A stretch of DNA of 60,065 nt from Boseongicola sp. (GCA_028824715.1 JAPPCV010000011.1:1-60065), one strand, 5' to 3'. Shown: positions 25,614-35,384, counted from the stretch's first letter. Notes: generated from the sequence alone by a model not told the origin. A program made the numbers and translations.

Positions 25614-26543
25614 ATGACGGACGTGCCCCATTCCCGCGTTGACGCCGAAGGCATGACAGCCGACACCGCCTTTCGCGTTCGCATGCGCCGACTGTTCGGC
25701 GTGCTGCAGGGGCTGGCTTCGAACCCCGCAACGGTCATCGGCCTCGTCATCATTGCATTGATGCTCGCCATGGCGATCTTCGCGCCCTGGATCTTGGAGC
25801 CGAACTCGCCCGATCCCTACCAGATGCCCCGCGACTGGGGTGCTGTCAGGAAGCCGCCAGGGACACCGGGTCACCTGCTCGGAACCACCAACGAAGGTGG
25901 CGACGTCCTCTACGGCGTCATCTGGGGGAGCCGCACGTCGCTGCAGTTGAGCCTCATGGTCGTTGGCTCCACGATGATCGTCGGCACGATCATCGGTTCC
26001 GTCGCCGGACTCGTCGGCGGATGGGTCGACGAAGTGCTGATGCGGATCGTGGACGTGTTCCTGTCGATCCCGGAACTGATCTTCGCGCTTGCCATCGCGG
26101 CGGTGCTGGGCCCGTCTTTCGGCAACATCATCTTCGCGCTCGCGGTGGTTCTGTGGGTGAAATACGCGCGCATCATGCGGGCGCAGGTCCTGCAGATCAA
26201 GCAGAACGACTATGTCGATGCGGCACGGGTCATCGGGGATTCAAGGGTCAACATTTACCTTCGCGACATCTTGCCGAATGCGGTGACGCCGGTGACGGTG
26301 CAGGCGACGCTTGACATGGGCAACGTCGTTCTGATCGGCGCGACGCTGTCCTTCATCGGACTTTCGGAGGCGGGGATCGCCGAATGGGGTGTGCTGGTTT
26401 CCGAAGGGCAGGCTGGCATCGCGTCGGGCCGGTGGTGGGCATCGACCTTTCCCGGGCTCATGATCTTCCTCTGGGCACTTTCCTTCAATCTCGTCGGGGA
26501 CGGTCTTCGCGACGCGCTCGACCCACGGACCGAGGGTCGGTGA
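25614..26543 (+). CDS. Dipeptide-type ABC permease (DppC-like)
   Basis: A 309-residue permease: a cytoplasmic N-terminus, a first span near residues 40-60 ([19 protein letters not shown]), a periplasmic part with [17 protein letters not shown] (the DppC G-T-D-x-x-G-R-D region, altered here), and the coupling helix [15 protein letters not shown]. It starts 1 bp after the DppB-like stop and its own stop overlaps the next start. Confidence 0.92.
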   Translation: MTDVPHSRVDAEGMTADTAFRVRMRRLFGVLQGLASNPATVIGLVIIALMLAMAIFAPWILEPNSPDPYQMPRDWGAVRKPPGTPGHLLGTTNEGGDVLYGVIWGSRTSLQLSLMVVGSTMIVGTIIGSVAGLVGGWVDEVLMRIVDVFLSIPELIFALAIAAVLGPSFGNIIFALAVVLWVKYARIMRAQVLQIKQNDYVDAARVIGDSRVNIYLRDILPNAVTPVTVQATLDMGNVVLIGATLSFIGLSEAGIAEWGVLVSEGQAGIASGRWWASTFPGLMIFLWALSFNLVGDGLRDALDPRTEGR

Positions 26544-27784
26544 TGCTCGACGCGAAGCATGGCGGCGCCACGGTTGCATCGGTTCGCGACCTCAAGGTCC
26601 ATTTCCAGTCGAAGCGCGGCGTCGTCCACGCGGTCGACGGCGTCAGCTTCGACATCCGGGATGGCGAGACTCTCGGCCTCGTCGGCGAAACCGGCTGCGG
26701 CAAGAGCGTCACGGGCCGTTCCTTCCTCCGTCTTCTGCCGGTGCCGCCCGGCATTCTTGCTGGCGGCTCGGTCATGTTCAACGCGCATGCAGTCTGCACG
26801 AGCTGCGAGGGCACAGGCTGCGAAACTTGCGAAGGCACGGGGCGAAAGGCAAGTCAGGACCGGTCGGTCAATCTGCTCGGAATCCCGTCCGAGGACATGC
26901 GCAGGATTCGCGGCGACCGCATCGCGATGATCTTTCAGGATCCGGGAAAGGCGCTCAATCCGACGCTGCCGGTCGGTGCGCAGATTGCCGAGGTCTTTCT
27001 GCAGCACCGAACGGACGAGCTCATCGCGCTTGCTGGTCTTCCTGCTGACACGGTCGGCGCTGTCCGACGGTTTGCGTCACAAAGCCCGCGTTTCGGGGAT
27101 GGCTGGCTTCTCTCGCTGCCCGGTGTGAGGGCGCAAAGAAGGCGGGTCGAGGAGGCTCTCGCCACGATGGTGGCAGGTGCGCTGGCCGAAACGCAGGTGC
27201 CGAATCCCGCAAAGCTCATGGCCCGATATCCGCACGAGCTCTCGGGGGGCATGCGGCAGCGGGTGATGATTGCGCAGGCACTGGCGTGCAACCCCGATCT
27301 CCTGATAGCGGACGAGCCCACCACCGCGCTGGACGTAACGGTGGAGGCGCGAATCCTCGAGTTGATTCGCAATCTCCAGCAGCGCCGCAAGACCTCCGTT
27401 CTCTACATCAGCCATGACCTGTCGCTGGTGCGGCGCATCAGCGACCGGGTGGCGGTGATGTACGCGGGCCGAATCGTCGAGATCGGGACGACGGCGGAGG
27501 TTTTCGCAAACCCCCGCCATCCTTACACTCGCGGCCTGATGGCGGCGGTTCCCGGCGCGGACACGCCGCGCGGCAAGCTTGCGGCCATTCGCGGCACGGT
27601 GCCGGAACTTGTCGATCCGGCTGCCGCCTGCCGCTTCTGCGGGCGTTGTCCTTATGAGACCGGCGCCTGCCGCAACAACGACCCGTTTCTGGAGGCGATC
27701 ACACCGAGCCATCTGGTCGCCTGCTTCATTGATCATCCCGCGCCGTCGGGCGAGCGGCCATCCTACGACAGGGCGACCGCATGA
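26543..27784 (+). CDS. Dipeptide-type ABC ATPase (DppD-like) with zinc-finger-like insert
   Basis: A 413-residue ATPase, longer than the usual 325-350. Walker A GETGCGKS, signature [14 protein letters not shown], Walker [14 protein letters not shown] and the C-terminal [14 protein letters not shown] cluster of Opp/Dpp ATPases are present. Between Walker A and the Q-loop, residues 85-100 carry two tandem CxxCxGxG units (Cys85, 88, 93, 96), the pattern of the DnaJ zinc-binding region. A second insert of about 50 residues lies before the signature. The cysteines look capable of binding a metal. ATG 26543 overlaps the previous stop; the end overlaps the next gene by 4 bp. Confidence 0.88.
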   Translation: MLDAKHGGATVASVRDLKVHFQSKRGVVHAVDGVSFDIRDGETLGLVGETGCGKSVTGRSFLRLLPVPPGILAGGSVMFNAHAVCTSCEGTGCETCEGTGRKASQDRSVNLLGIPSEDMRRIRGDRIAMIFQDPGKALNPTLPVGAQIAEVFLQHRTDELIALAGLPADTVGAVRRFASQSPRFGDGWLLSLPGVRAQRRRVEEALATMVAGALAETQVPNPAKLMARYPHELSGGMRQRVMIAQALACNPDLLIADEPTTALDVTVEARILELIRNLQQRRKTSVLYISHDLSLVRRISDRVAVMYAGRIVEIGTTAEVFANPRHPYTRGLMAAVPGADTPRGKLAAIRGTVPELVDPAAACRFCGRCPYETGACRNNDPFLEAITPSHLVACFIDHPAPSGERPSYDRATA

Positions 27785-29043
27785 CGGTCGCCGTCGAACC
27801 GCAGGCCGACGATCTGGTCCTCTCCGTTCGCGAGGTCAAGAAGCACTATCCGATCCGCGAAGGCGCACTGCAGAGGGTCGTCGGCCACGTGAGGGCCGTC
27901 GATGGCGTGTCCTTCGACATCCGCCGCGGAGAAACCGTCGGCCTGGTCGGCGAATCCGGTTGCGGCAAGACCACCCTTGGCCGCGTGATAGCCGCCCTTG
28001 CCGATCCGACCGATGGCGGCGTCCACTACAACATGGACGGCATGATGAGCCGTATCGACCGGCTTGAGGGCAAGGCCGCCCGGACCTTCCGTCGCAACTG
28101 CCAAATGGTCTTTCAGGACAGCTTTGCCTCGCTCAATCCCCGCCATCTCGTGATTGACCTGGTCGGGCGTCCGCTCAAGGTCTACAACGAGGCCGTCAGC
28201 GCCGATCTGGTCGAACGCGTGGTGGAGCTTCTCGAGCAGGTCGGACTTGGCCGGCAGCATCTCTATCGCTACCCGCACCAGTTTTCGGGCGGGCAGCGCC
28301 AGCGCATCTCGATCGCACGGGCACTGGCGCTGAATCCCGAAATCATCGTGCTGGACGAGCCGACAAGCGCCCTCGATGTTTCCGTGCAGGCTCAGATCCT
28401 GAATCTTCTGAATGACCTGCAAGAGGAAAGGAACCTTGCCTATCTCTTCATCACGCATGACCTGTCAGTCGTGCGTCACATGGCGGACCGACTGGTCGTC
28501 ATGTATCTCGGAAAGGTTGCCGAGGCGGGCGAGACGCAGGCAATCTTCGACTCGCCCCATCATCCCTACACCAGGGAGCTGATGTCGGCGAAGCCCGACC
28601 TGGAAGCGGATGCCAATGTCGAAGTTCGGGGACTGGAGGGCAACGTGCCTGATCCGGCACGACCGCCTCGGGGCTGCCGTTTCCATACACGGTGCGAATT
28701 GGCGACTCCTGCCTGCGGATGGGAGGTCGATGACGTCGTCCGCTGGCTCGAGGATGCACCGGGGATGTTCGAGCATCTGGTCGGCGTCGAAAGAAAGACG
28801 GACTTTGCCGCAACGCTCGCCTTTGACAGTGAAGAGGCGGCCGGACTGCTCTCGATGGCCGTTCGCTCCGAACAGGTGCCCGAGGCCATGCGCACGGCCA
28901 TGCGCCGGCTCAGCCTCGATGGCGACAAGGTCGAGATAGAGTTCGAGGAAGTTGGCGAGATCGAGTCGACAGTACGCGGAGACGGCCGCGTCGCGGCATG
29001 CGTTCTCATGCCCGAGGAGGTTGCATCTTGGAAGAACATGTGA
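27781..29043 (+). CDS. Dipeptide-type ABC ATPase (DppF-like) with C-terminal extension
   Basis: A 420-residue ATPase: Walker [12 protein letters not shown], signature [14 protein letters not shown], Walker [16 protein letters not shown], and the Opp/Dpp C-terminal RGCRFHTRC segment. After the normal end near residue 335 there are about 85 extra residues (acidic, with [29 protein letters not shown]) not typical of DppF; the function of this tail is unknown. ATG start overlaps DppD by 4 bp; the end overlaps the next gene's start region. Confidence 0.88.
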   Translation: MTVAVEPQADDLVLSVREVKKHYPIREGALQRVVGHVRAVDGVSFDIRRGETVGLVGESGCGKTTLGRVIAALADPTDGGVHYNMDGMMSRIDRLEGKAARTFRRNCQMVFQDSFASLNPRHLVIDLVGRPLKVYNEAVSADLVERVVELLEQVGLGRQHLYRYPHQFSGGQRQRISIARALALNPEIIVLDEPTSALDVSVQAQILNLLNDLQEERNLAYLFITHDLSVVRHMADRLVVMYLGKVAEAGETQAIFDSPHHPYTRELMSAKPDLEADANVEVRGLEGNVPDPARPPRGCRFHTRCELATPACGWEVDDVVRWLEDAPGMFEHLVGVERKTDFAATLAFDSEEAAGLLSMAVRSEQVPEAMRTAMRRLSLDGDKVEIEFEEVGEIESTVRGDGRVAACVLMPEEVASWKNM

Positions 29044-29942
29044 CGACGGATCCTGAACACATCCACCTGATCGAAGAGGTGCACGGCGAGTCCGTGCACC
29101 TGATGTATGTCGAGGTCTGGGACGGGCTCTATGCCCCGATCGGCGTGCGAAAGCCTGAAGGCGACGGCCCCTTCCCGATGGTGCTGATGGCTGCGGGAAA
29201 CGGTGGAGAGGGCATGCGCTGGATCCGCGATGCCGTTCGGAACCGTGCCTATACCATGGACAGGCTCACGGATGCAGGCATGGCTTGTGCCTGGTTGCGA
29301 TACAGGACCGAAGTCGAGCTTGGCTACAACAGCGGCGGCAAGATGGTTCGCGACCAGCGGCAGGGACGGGAGATGTTCAACCGCGCGCCATTGGAATACG
29401 AGGATGAAATCGCGATCGCGGACTACCTCAAGGGACTTCACTGGGTCGACGAGAACAGGGTCGGCGTGATCGGCATGAGCCATGGCGGGGAGATGGCGCT
29501 GAAGATCGCGTCCGAGTACCACGGGCTTGCGGCGGCCGTCGCCTGCGAACCGGCAGCGCACGAGTTCCTTGCGCTTCGCCCCGATGACACGGCGTTTGTC
29601 AACGAAGACACCGGATTGCGCAACATCGAGGACATGCAGATGGCCGACGTCGAGAAGGTCCGCGGCCGAATCGACATGGAAACGGCCTTGGCGAGGATTT
29701 CGACGATCAGGACGCCCTTTCTCGTCATGGGCCGAGACGACGACCATCTGCAGGGCATCTTCCGAACCACCTACGAGCTCATGTCGGAGGCCGGGAAGGA
29801 TGTCGAATGGGTCTCCTGCGACCACGGTTTCCACGGCTATGTCTTTCCGGTCCGGGGCGACGGCGGAGAGTACGAGCTCGACGACGTGCAGGCTGATGCC
29901 ATCGACCATGTCATTGGCTGGCTGAAGCGGCGAATGGGGTGA
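29028..29942 (+). CDS. Alpha/beta hydrolase, dienelactone-hydrolase/S9-like
   Basis: A 304-residue hydrolase with nucleophile Ser151 in GVIGMSHGGEMAL, acid in VMGRDDDHLQ and histidine in CDHGFHGY. The N-terminal part (VWDGLYAPIGVRKPEGDGPFPMVLM) is typical of dienelactone-hydrolase or prolyl-oligopeptidase-like esterases. I choose the TTG at 29028 because GAGGAGG sits 8 bp upstream; ATG 28998 is in frame but has no site. It overlaps the DppF-like gene by 16 bp. Likely cleaves an ester, lactone or amide of the imported compound. Confidence 0.82.
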   Translation: MEEHVTTDPEHIHLIEEVHGESVHLMYVEVWDGLYAPIGVRKPEGDGPFPMVLMAAGNGGEGMRWIRDAVRNRAYTMDRLTDAGMACAWLRYRTEVELGYNSGGKMVRDQRQGREMFNRAPLEYEDEIAIADYLKGLHWVDENRVGVIGMSHGGEMALKIASEYHGLAAAVACEPAAHEFLALRPDDTAFVNEDTGLRNIEDMQMADVEKVRGRIDMETALARISTIRTPFLVMGRDDDHLQGIFRTTYELMSEAGKDVEWVSCDHGFHGYVFPVRGDGGEYELDDVQADAIDHVIGWLKRRMG

Positions 29943-29945
29943 ACA

Positions 29946-31004
29946 ATGGTGAGGGTCGGAATCGTCGGGCTTGGCAGATGGGCAAGAGTGCTCACGCGCG
30001 CCTCGAACCTTTCGGACAAGATTGAAATCGTGGCGGGCTACAGCCGTTCCGAAGCGAATCGCGTGAAGTTCGAGGCCGAAACGGCCGTCCCGTCCGTCGG
30101 AACGCTGGATGACATTCTTGCCCGCGACGACATCGACGGCGCGATACTGACCGTTCCGAACGAGCAGCACTACCCGGTTGCCTTGCAGGTCGCCGAGGCC
30201 GGCAAGCATGTCTACACGGAAAAGCCGATTGCCCATAGCCTCGAGGACGGCCTTGCCATCGACGCGCTGCAGGACCGTTACGGCATCACCGTCACGGTGG
30301 GCCATTCCGCCCGCCTCCTGGGCGGGGTGCGGGAGATCAAGCGGCGCATCGATGCCGGCGAGCTTGGCAAGGTCGGCTTCATCGAGGCGAACTTCTCGAA
30401 CGAACGCGCGCTGGAACTCACCCCTGACACATGGCGCTGGTACCGGGATCGCGCGCCCGGCGGGCCGCTCTCCCAGCTCGCCATTCACATGTTCGACGTG
30501 GTGAACCATCTCGGCGCAGGGATCGTCGAGGCGTCTTCCGTTGCCTCCAGGCTCAGTCCCGTCGGCGCAGAGGTCGACGACCAGTCCATGACGCTCCTGC
30601 GCCTTGCGGACGGCGCCATCGCCTATGTCGGCGCCTGCTGGACCTCGCCGGGCGTTTTCTCCGTTCGCGTCTTCGGCTCCAAGGGCCTCATGCACTACGA
30701 GATCGACTTCGGCACCTGGGACACGCCCGAAGCGATCCGCGAGTCGTCCACCCTCTACATCCAGCGCGGCAAGGACGGATTCGGCAAGCGCGAGGTGCTG
30801 GAAGAGCCCGAAACCAACATGTTCACGGCAGAGCTCGACATGTTTGCCGAGAGCTGCCGCACGGGCCGGTCCTCGGTCCTGTCGGCGGCCAACGGCAACG
30901 CTGCGGTTGCCTGCGTCTATGCGGCGCTTGCCTCCATCGAACGTAGCAGCGCCGCAGTGACGCTCTCCGAAGTCATGGCGGCTGCCAGGGCGAACCGGAC
31001 ATGA
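29946..31004 (+). CDS. Gfo/Idh/MocA-family oxidoreductase
   Basis: A 352-residue NAD(P)-dependent dehydrogenase: Rossmann start VRVGIVGLGRWARVL, the family's EKPIAHS lysine motif near residue 95, and a C-terminal beta-sheet domain (GGPLSQLAIHMFDVVNHLG with the catalytic-site histidine). These enzymes oxidise sugar, cyclitol or similar hydroxyls. It begins 3 bp after the hydrolase and overlaps the creatininase-family gene by 4 bp. Confidence 0.9.
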   Translation: MVRVGIVGLGRWARVLTRASNLSDKIEIVAGYSRSEANRVKFEAETAVPSVGTLDDILARDDIDGAILTVPNEQHYPVALQVAEAGKHVYTEKPIAHSLEDGLAIDALQDRYGITVTVGHSARLLGGVREIKRRIDAGELGKVGFIEANFSNERALELTPDTWRWYRDRAPGGPLSQLAIHMFDVVNHLGAGIVEASSVASRLSPVGAEVDDQSMTLLRLADGAIAYVGACWTSPGVFSVRVFGSKGLMHYEIDFGTWDTPEAIRESSTLYIQRGKDGFGKREVLEEPETNMFTAELDMFAESCRTGRSSVLSAANGNAAVACVYAALASIERSSAAVTLSEVMAAARANRT

Positions 31005-31771
31005 GCCTGCCGACCCGCCTTTTCGCCGACCTGACCCAGCCGGAGATCAAGGCGCAATTGAAGGGGAATCCACTTGTTCTCTTCCCTTGCGGTTCGGTCG
31101 AGCAGCACTCCGCGCATCTGCCCGCAAGCACCGACATGCTGGCCGCAACGCGGGTTTGCGAGCTGGTTGCGGAACTCATGGACGGGCTTGTCCTGCCCGC
31201 GCCATCCGTTGGCGTGACGCCGATGCACATGCCCTACGAGGCAACGGTGACATTCACGCCTTCGACCTACCAGCGGGTCGTTGTCGAGATCTGCGAAAGT
31301 GCCGCGAGCCACGGCGCCAAGGACCTGATGATCGTCAACTGGCACGAAGGCAACATTCCCTCGCTGGCCATCGCGGCGGAGGAACTCCATCGCCGCGTTG
31401 GCATGCGCGTTGCCACCGTGCAGGCCTGCTACGTGGCGGAGGAGCTTTACGGAGACGCCTGCAACGGCCTGACCCATGCCGGCGAGATCGAGACTCTTGC
31501 CGTCCTCGCCACCCGGCCTGACCTTGTCCATCTCGGCCGTGTCACCGGCGGTTCGGAGCCACGGCAGGGCCGCCGCATGGACAGGCTCCGTCGCACCCGC
31601 ACGTTCCAGCCGGTGCTGACCGACATTCGCCAGATCGCGCCCTCGGGCTGGTACGGCGATCCGTCTCCGGCAACCGAGGAGAGAGGGCGCGAGATGATGG
31701 ATGCAATCGCCAGCCATGTCGCGAAGGAGGCGACCGAACTGCTCTCGCAGCTCAGGGGCGTGCCGGACTGA
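31001..31771 (+). CDS. Creatininase-family amidohydrolase
   Basis: A 256-residue metal-dependent amidohydrolase. Metal-site motifs are present: LFPCGSVEQHSAHLPASTD (Glu, His, Asp), IVNWHEGN (His) and THAGEIET (Glu). Known relatives hydrolyse cyclic amides such as creatinine or act on N-formyl or pterin-like compounds. The gene overlaps both neighbours (4 bp and 1 bp). It suggests that the imported compound contains, or is converted to, a cyclic or formyl amide. Confidence 0.88.
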   Translation: MSLPTRLFADLTQPEIKAQLKGNPLVLFPCGSVEQHSAHLPASTDMLAATRVCELVAELMDGLVLPAPSVGVTPMHMPYEATVTFTPSTYQRVVVEICESAASHGAKDLMIVNWHEGNIPSLAIAAEELHRRVGMRVATVQACYVAEELYGDACNGLTHAGEIETLAVLATRPDLVHLGRVTGGSEPRQGRRMDRLRRTRTFQPVLTDIRQIAPSGWYGDPSPATEERGREMMDAIASHVAKEATELLSQLRGVPD

Positions 31772-32148
31772 TGGCCGGGACCGTGCGGCGAGGCGAGGCG
31801 CGGGTGCTGGACCTGCCCGGACGGATCGCGACCGAGGTGGCTTCGGCAGCGACGGGTGCCACCTCCTCGACGGTTCGGCTCGTCGAGATCGCCCCGGGAA
31901 CGGCCAGAAGGGGTCCGCATGTGCACGACGGGTTCGAGGAGGTCATTCATGTCCTTGAAGGCAAGGGAGTGCTCAGGACGGATGGTGGCGACCATCCGCT
32001 TGCGCCCGGTGACACCGCGCTGGTTCCCCCGGGCGAACGGCACCAGACGGTGAACACCGGCGACGGGACTCTGGCGCTCTTTTGCGTCTTTCCGGTTGCC
32101 GACATTCGTCCCGGGACGCGAGAGTTCGAAAGCTGGGACGGTGCCTGA
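31771..32148 (+). CDS. Cupin-domain protein
   Basis: A 125-residue single cupin. Motif 1 is GPHVHDGFEEVIHVLEGKG (His, His, Glu) and motif 2 PGDTALVPPGERHQTVN (His), so a divalent metal site is likely intact. Small cupins like this are isomerases, dioxygenases or ligand sensors; the specific role is unknown. Overlaps the creatininase gene by 1 bp and the next by 8 bp. Confidence 0.85.
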   Translation: MAGTVRRGEARVLDLPGRIATEVASAATGATSSTVRLVEIAPGTARRGPHVHDGFEEVIHVLEGKGVLRTDGGDHPLAPGDTALVPPGERHQTVNTGDGTLALFCVFPVADIRPGTREFESWDGA

Positions 32149-33106
32149 CGTAATCTGCCTTCGCCCGCTCGAGGACTTCGCCAATGTCGGAGTGGTCCCG
32201 CCCAGGGCGCTCACCATCCGTGCCTTGGATCCGGAGAGCCAGGAACTTGCCGAGGCGATGCGATCTGCCGAGGCCCTGGTGATTCCGGCGGTCGGGCCGG
32301 CGCTCGAAACCGAATTGTTCGCCGGATCGGCGATCCGCCTCGTTCAGGTTACCGGGGCCGGCGTCGACCGCGTGGACGGCGCGGCACTGGCAGGGCTCGG
32401 CATTGCGGTCGCGGGCGTTCCCGGACATTCGGCATTGGCAGTGGCCGAATATGTCGTGGCCACCGCCGCGGCGCTCAAGCGATTCCTGCCCGGGAGCACG
32501 GCAGCAATCCGTGCTGGAGACTACATGAACGTCCGTGACAGGATGATCCGGTCCGGTCTCAACCAGCTAGCCGGTCTCACGGTTGGTGTGGTGGGATACG
32601 GGATCATCGGCCAGGCGACGGCGTGGCAGTGTGCGGCGCTGGGCGCGACGGTGATTCTCTGTGATCCTGCGATCGACCGTGAGGACGGTGTCGAGCTCGG
32701 AGAGCTGCTTGCCACGGCGGACATCGTTACGCTGCACGTGCCGCTGCAGGACGGGACCCGCGGGATGATCGGCGCCGCGGAGATTGGATTGATGAAGCGG
32801 GACGCAATTCTCGTGAACGCGGCGCGAGGCGGCATCGTGGACGAGGCGGCGTTGGCGGACGCACTGGAGGCCGGCCGGATCGGCGGGGCTGCGGTTGACG
32901 TCTATTCGCGCGAGCCGCCTGCACACGACAACCCGCTGTTGACCGTCAGCGCGGCCGCCGCGCACCGCCTGATCCTGACGCCGCACGTTGCGGGCGCCAC
33001 GCGGCAGGCGTGGGCAGGCCTCTTTGCAGATGCCTGGGACAATGTCGCTCGCGTGCTTCTGCAGCGAGAGCCCGCACGCAACGTGACGAACGGGATCACC
33101 GGATGA
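32141..33106 (+). CDS. D-isomer-specific 2-hydroxyacid dehydrogenase
   Basis: A 321-residue NAD-dependent dehydrogenase: GVVGYGIIGQATAWQC nucleotide-binding loop, NAARGGIVDEAAL with catalytic Arg in the usual area, and LTPHVAGAT with the catalytic His. It interconverts a D-2-hydroxyacid and a 2-oxoacid (phosphoglycerate/hydroxypyruvate-type family). GTG start 32141 lies inside the cupin gene. It is the last gene of the 22.9-kb operon and probably funnels a hydroxy acid product to a 2-oxo acid. Confidence 0.87.
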   Translation: MPDVICLRPLEDFANVGVVPPRALTIRALDPESQELAEAMRSAEALVIPAVGPALETELFAGSAIRLVQVTGAGVDRVDGAALAGLGIAVAGVPGHSALAVAEYVVATAAALKRFLPGSTAAIRAGDYMNVRDRMIRSGLNQLAGLTVGVVGYGIIGQATAWQCAALGATVILCDPAIDREDGVELGELLATADIVTLHVPLQDGTRGMIGAAEIGLMKRDAILVNAARGGIVDEAALADALEAGRIGGAAVDVYSREPPAHDNPLLTVSAAAAHRLILTPHVAGATRQAWAGLFADAWDNVARVLLQREPARNVTNGITG

Positions 33107-33290
33107 TGCTCCGGCCACGGCGCCTTGCCGACCCGGGACAGCCATATGGCCGCGTGCAGGAACCATCGTGGCGGCGGCCGGCGCGAAGGGCGAGGTGGTC
33201 GTCGACGGAGTGCATTGCCGCCGGGTTTCCGGCCACGAATTCGAATTGCCGTGAACCTGCGAACAGGAGCACGGGCTCTGCGCGTCCGGA
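33107..33290. other. Intergenic gap between convergent genes with a possible coding remnant
   Basis: In the plus frame ending with TGA at 33253, about 30 residues (TIVAAAGAKGEVVVDGVHC, then RRVSGHEFELP) look like the end of a real protein, but there is no start and I cannot name a family. No T-run terminator is visible between the convergent stops. Confidence 0.3.
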
Positions 33291-34256
33291 TCAGAGTCCC
33301 AGAAGCCGATTCGCGTTGCCTGAGAAAATCGCGTCCCGGGTCGCGTCGTCCACGGGCGCTTCACGCATCCAGTCGACCCCGTCCTTGTTGGCCGCGTAGG
33401 GCCAGTCGACCGCGAACAGGATCCGTTCGGGCTCGAGCATCTTGAGGCAGAGCAGGAGCGCATCGTCCGCGAAGAACCCGCTGGTCGTGATCCAGAAGTT
33501 CCTGCGGAAGGCGGCGTGGAAGTCGACCGGCGGTCCGCCGGGTCGGCGGAGACTCTCGTCGATCCGTGGCAGCCAGAAGGGCAAGGCCTCGCCCAGGTGA
33601 CCGAGAATGATCTTGAGATCCGGGTGCCGGTCAAGAACGCCCGAGAGGATCAGACGGATGGCCTGGGTTCCGGCCTCCACGCCGAAGCCCCACGCGGCGC
33701 GCGTGAACATCGGGTGGGATTGGTCGTAGGGCGCATAGTAGCGGGCCGTGACCTCACTGTCGGGCAGGGCAGGGTGGAGATAGATCGGAACGTCCAGCTT
33801 CGCGGCGCGGGCGAATATCGGCCAGTAGGCCTTGCCGTCGATCATCTCGCCGCGACTCATCCCATGGATCATCGCGCCCTTGAGCCCAAGTTCCTCGACC
33901 GCCCTCTGAAGCTCGTCCGCAGCGGCATGTGGCAGCATCGTGGGAATCATCGCGAAGCCCTGGAAGCGGTCGGGCGTTTCGGCTATCACGGCCGCAAGCG
34001 CATCGTTCACCGATCGGCAGGCCTCCCATGCGACATCGTCTGCAAGTCGCTGGCTGCCCGGGGACTGGTGCGAAAGGACCTGCATGTCGATTCCCGCCGC
34101 GTCCATCTCGTCGATCCGGATTCCGGTGAAGTCGTGGAGCCGGGCCATGAGAGGTGCGGGCTGTCCGCGTGCAGCGGTGGCGAAATGCTCCGTGAGCGCA
34201 GCGTGCATGAAGTGCTCTTCGACTGCGATGATGCACTGAGAGTTCGACTGTTCCAT
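33291..34256 (-). CDS. Amidohydrolase-family protein (ACMSD/resorcylate-decarboxylase-like)
   Basis: A 321-residue amidohydrolase-2 family protein: start IIAVEEHFMH (the EEH/H metal motif), PIYLHPALP with a metal-site His, IILGHLGEALPFWLPRIDE, and FAVDWPYAA with the final Asp. This set is typical of non-oxidative aromatic-acid decarboxylases and related hydrolases. It lies 4 bp after the lacI stop on the same strand, so it is co-transcribed with the regulator; the enzyme may act on the inducer or its precursor. Substrate unknown. Confidence 0.85.
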   Translation of the reverse strand: MEQSNSQCIIAVEEHFMHAALTEHFATAARGQPAPLMARLHDFTGIRIDEMDAAGIDMQVLSHQSPGSQRLADDVAWEACRSVNDALAAVIAETPDRFQGFAMIPTMLPHAAADELQRAVEELGLKGAMIHGMSRGEMIDGKAYWPIFARAAKLDVPIYLHPALPDSEVTARYYAPYDQSHPMFTRAAWGFGVEAGTQAIRLILSGVLDRHPDLKIILGHLGEALPFWLPRIDESLRRPGGPPVDFHAAFRRNFWITTSGFFADDALLLCLKMLEPERILFAVDWPYAANKDGVDWMREAPVDDATRDAIFSGNANRLLGL

Positions 34257-34260
34257 TGAG

Positions 34261-35337
34261 TCAACCTTGCTTCATCTTGCGCGACCGGCCGGAGGCACGC
34301 ATCCTGCGGCCGCGACCGGGTTTCGGGGGCGCAATGCTGTTCCGATCAATGATCGACACCGGCATGATCGTTGTCTCGGGCACGCGCGCGTCGGGCTCGG
34401 TCATGCGCTTCAGGAGTATTTCCGCCGCGATGCGCCCGACATCGAATTGCAGGATCTGCACGGTGGTGAGCCCCGGCGGAATCAGGTCGAGAAAAGGGAT
34501 GTCATTGAACCCGGTCACCGAGATGTCCTCTGGGCACTTCAGCCCCAGCGACGCGATTGCATCGATGGCGCCGATCGCCAGGCGATCATTGGCGCAGAGG
34601 AGGGCGGTCACGTCCGGGGAATCCTCCAATGCGGCCAAGGCGCAGCGACTGCCTTCATCTTCGTTGTAGCGCTCGGCAACGATCATGGCGGTGTCCGGCG
34701 GCTTGAGGTCGAGGCCCTTTGCCGCGGTCTCGAACGCCTCTCGTCGCTGAATGCCGGTCGACAGGTCCGCGGGCCCCGCGATGTGGCAGATGTGTCGATG
34801 GCCGGCGTCGAAGAGTCTTTGCAGCATCATCCGGATTCCGCCCGCGTCGTCGTTGATTACCGACGGGATTCCGGATCCCTCCACCATCCGGTTCGCCGTG
34901 ACAATGGGGACCTCCTTGGCTAGCTGCTCCAAGTGCGGATTCATATGGGTCACCGCGGCATCGATGATGCCGTCCACGCCTCGCTGCATCAGCACGTCGA
35001 ACAGGCGCGCCTCGCGATCCGGGTCATTGTCCGTGTTGACCAGGATCGAGGCGTATCCGGCGGGTTCCAGCGCGCCTTCCATTCCGCGCACGATCGGCGG
35101 AAACAGGGTGTTGGTGATGTCCGGGATCATGACACCCACGGTCATGGTGCGACGGGTCCTGAGCCCGGCGGCGACGCGATTCGGCCGATATCCCATGGCA
35201 TCGGCTGTCTTGCGGATCTTCGCCACGACCTCCGCGGACAGGAGCGCGCGTGCGTTCGGCGACAGCGCCCGCGAGACCGTTGCGACATGAACGCCAGTCT
35301 CTCTTGCAACATCCTTGATCGTAACGCTTTTCTTCAT
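34261..35337 (-). CDS. LacI-family transcriptional regulator
   Basis: A 358-residue LacI/GalR regulator. N-terminal helix-turn-helix VTIKDVARETGVHVATVSRALS, hinge with NRVAAGLRTRRT, then a sugar-binding-protein-like effector domain (VGVMIPDITNTLFPPIVRG, ALLCANDRLAIGAIDA). The tail is basic. Start ATG 35337 (MKKSVTIKDV) is the family start. Two palindromic operators lie in the divergent region, so it very likely represses the osmC-led operon and itself, and by site similarity the 22.9-kb operon. Effector unknown. Confidence 0.93.
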   Translation of the reverse strand: MKKSVTIKDVARETGVHVATVSRALSPNARALLSAEVVAKIRKTADAMGYRPNRVAAGLRTRRTMTVGVMIPDITNTLFPPIVRGMEGALEPAGYASILVNTDNDPDREARLFDVLMQRGVDGIIDAAVTHMNPHLEQLAKEVPIVTANRMVEGSGIPSVINDDAGGIRMMLQRLFDAGHRHICHIAGPADLSTGIQRREAFETAAKGLDLKPPDTAMIVAERYNEDEGSRCALAALEDSPDVTALLCANDRLAIGAIDAIASLGLKCPEDISVTGFNDIPFLDLIPPGLTTVQILQFDVGRIAAEILLKRMTEPDARVPETTIMPVSIIDRNSIAPPKPGRGRRMRASGRSRKMKQG

Positions 35338-35384
35338 GTCTCCGCCCTTTGCATTGCAGAGGGGTATACCGGATTCCGGGAACG

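Noticed and set aside
22876-29043. Nickel or glutathione importer
   Set aside because: The receptor class includes these, but no nickel enzyme or glutathione-pathway gene is in the operon, and ligand cannot be read from sequence.
28566-30695. Minus-strand frame of 709 codons
   Set aside because: It is antisense to the DppF-like, hydrolase and Gfo/Idh genes; no domain recognisable and no ribosome site.
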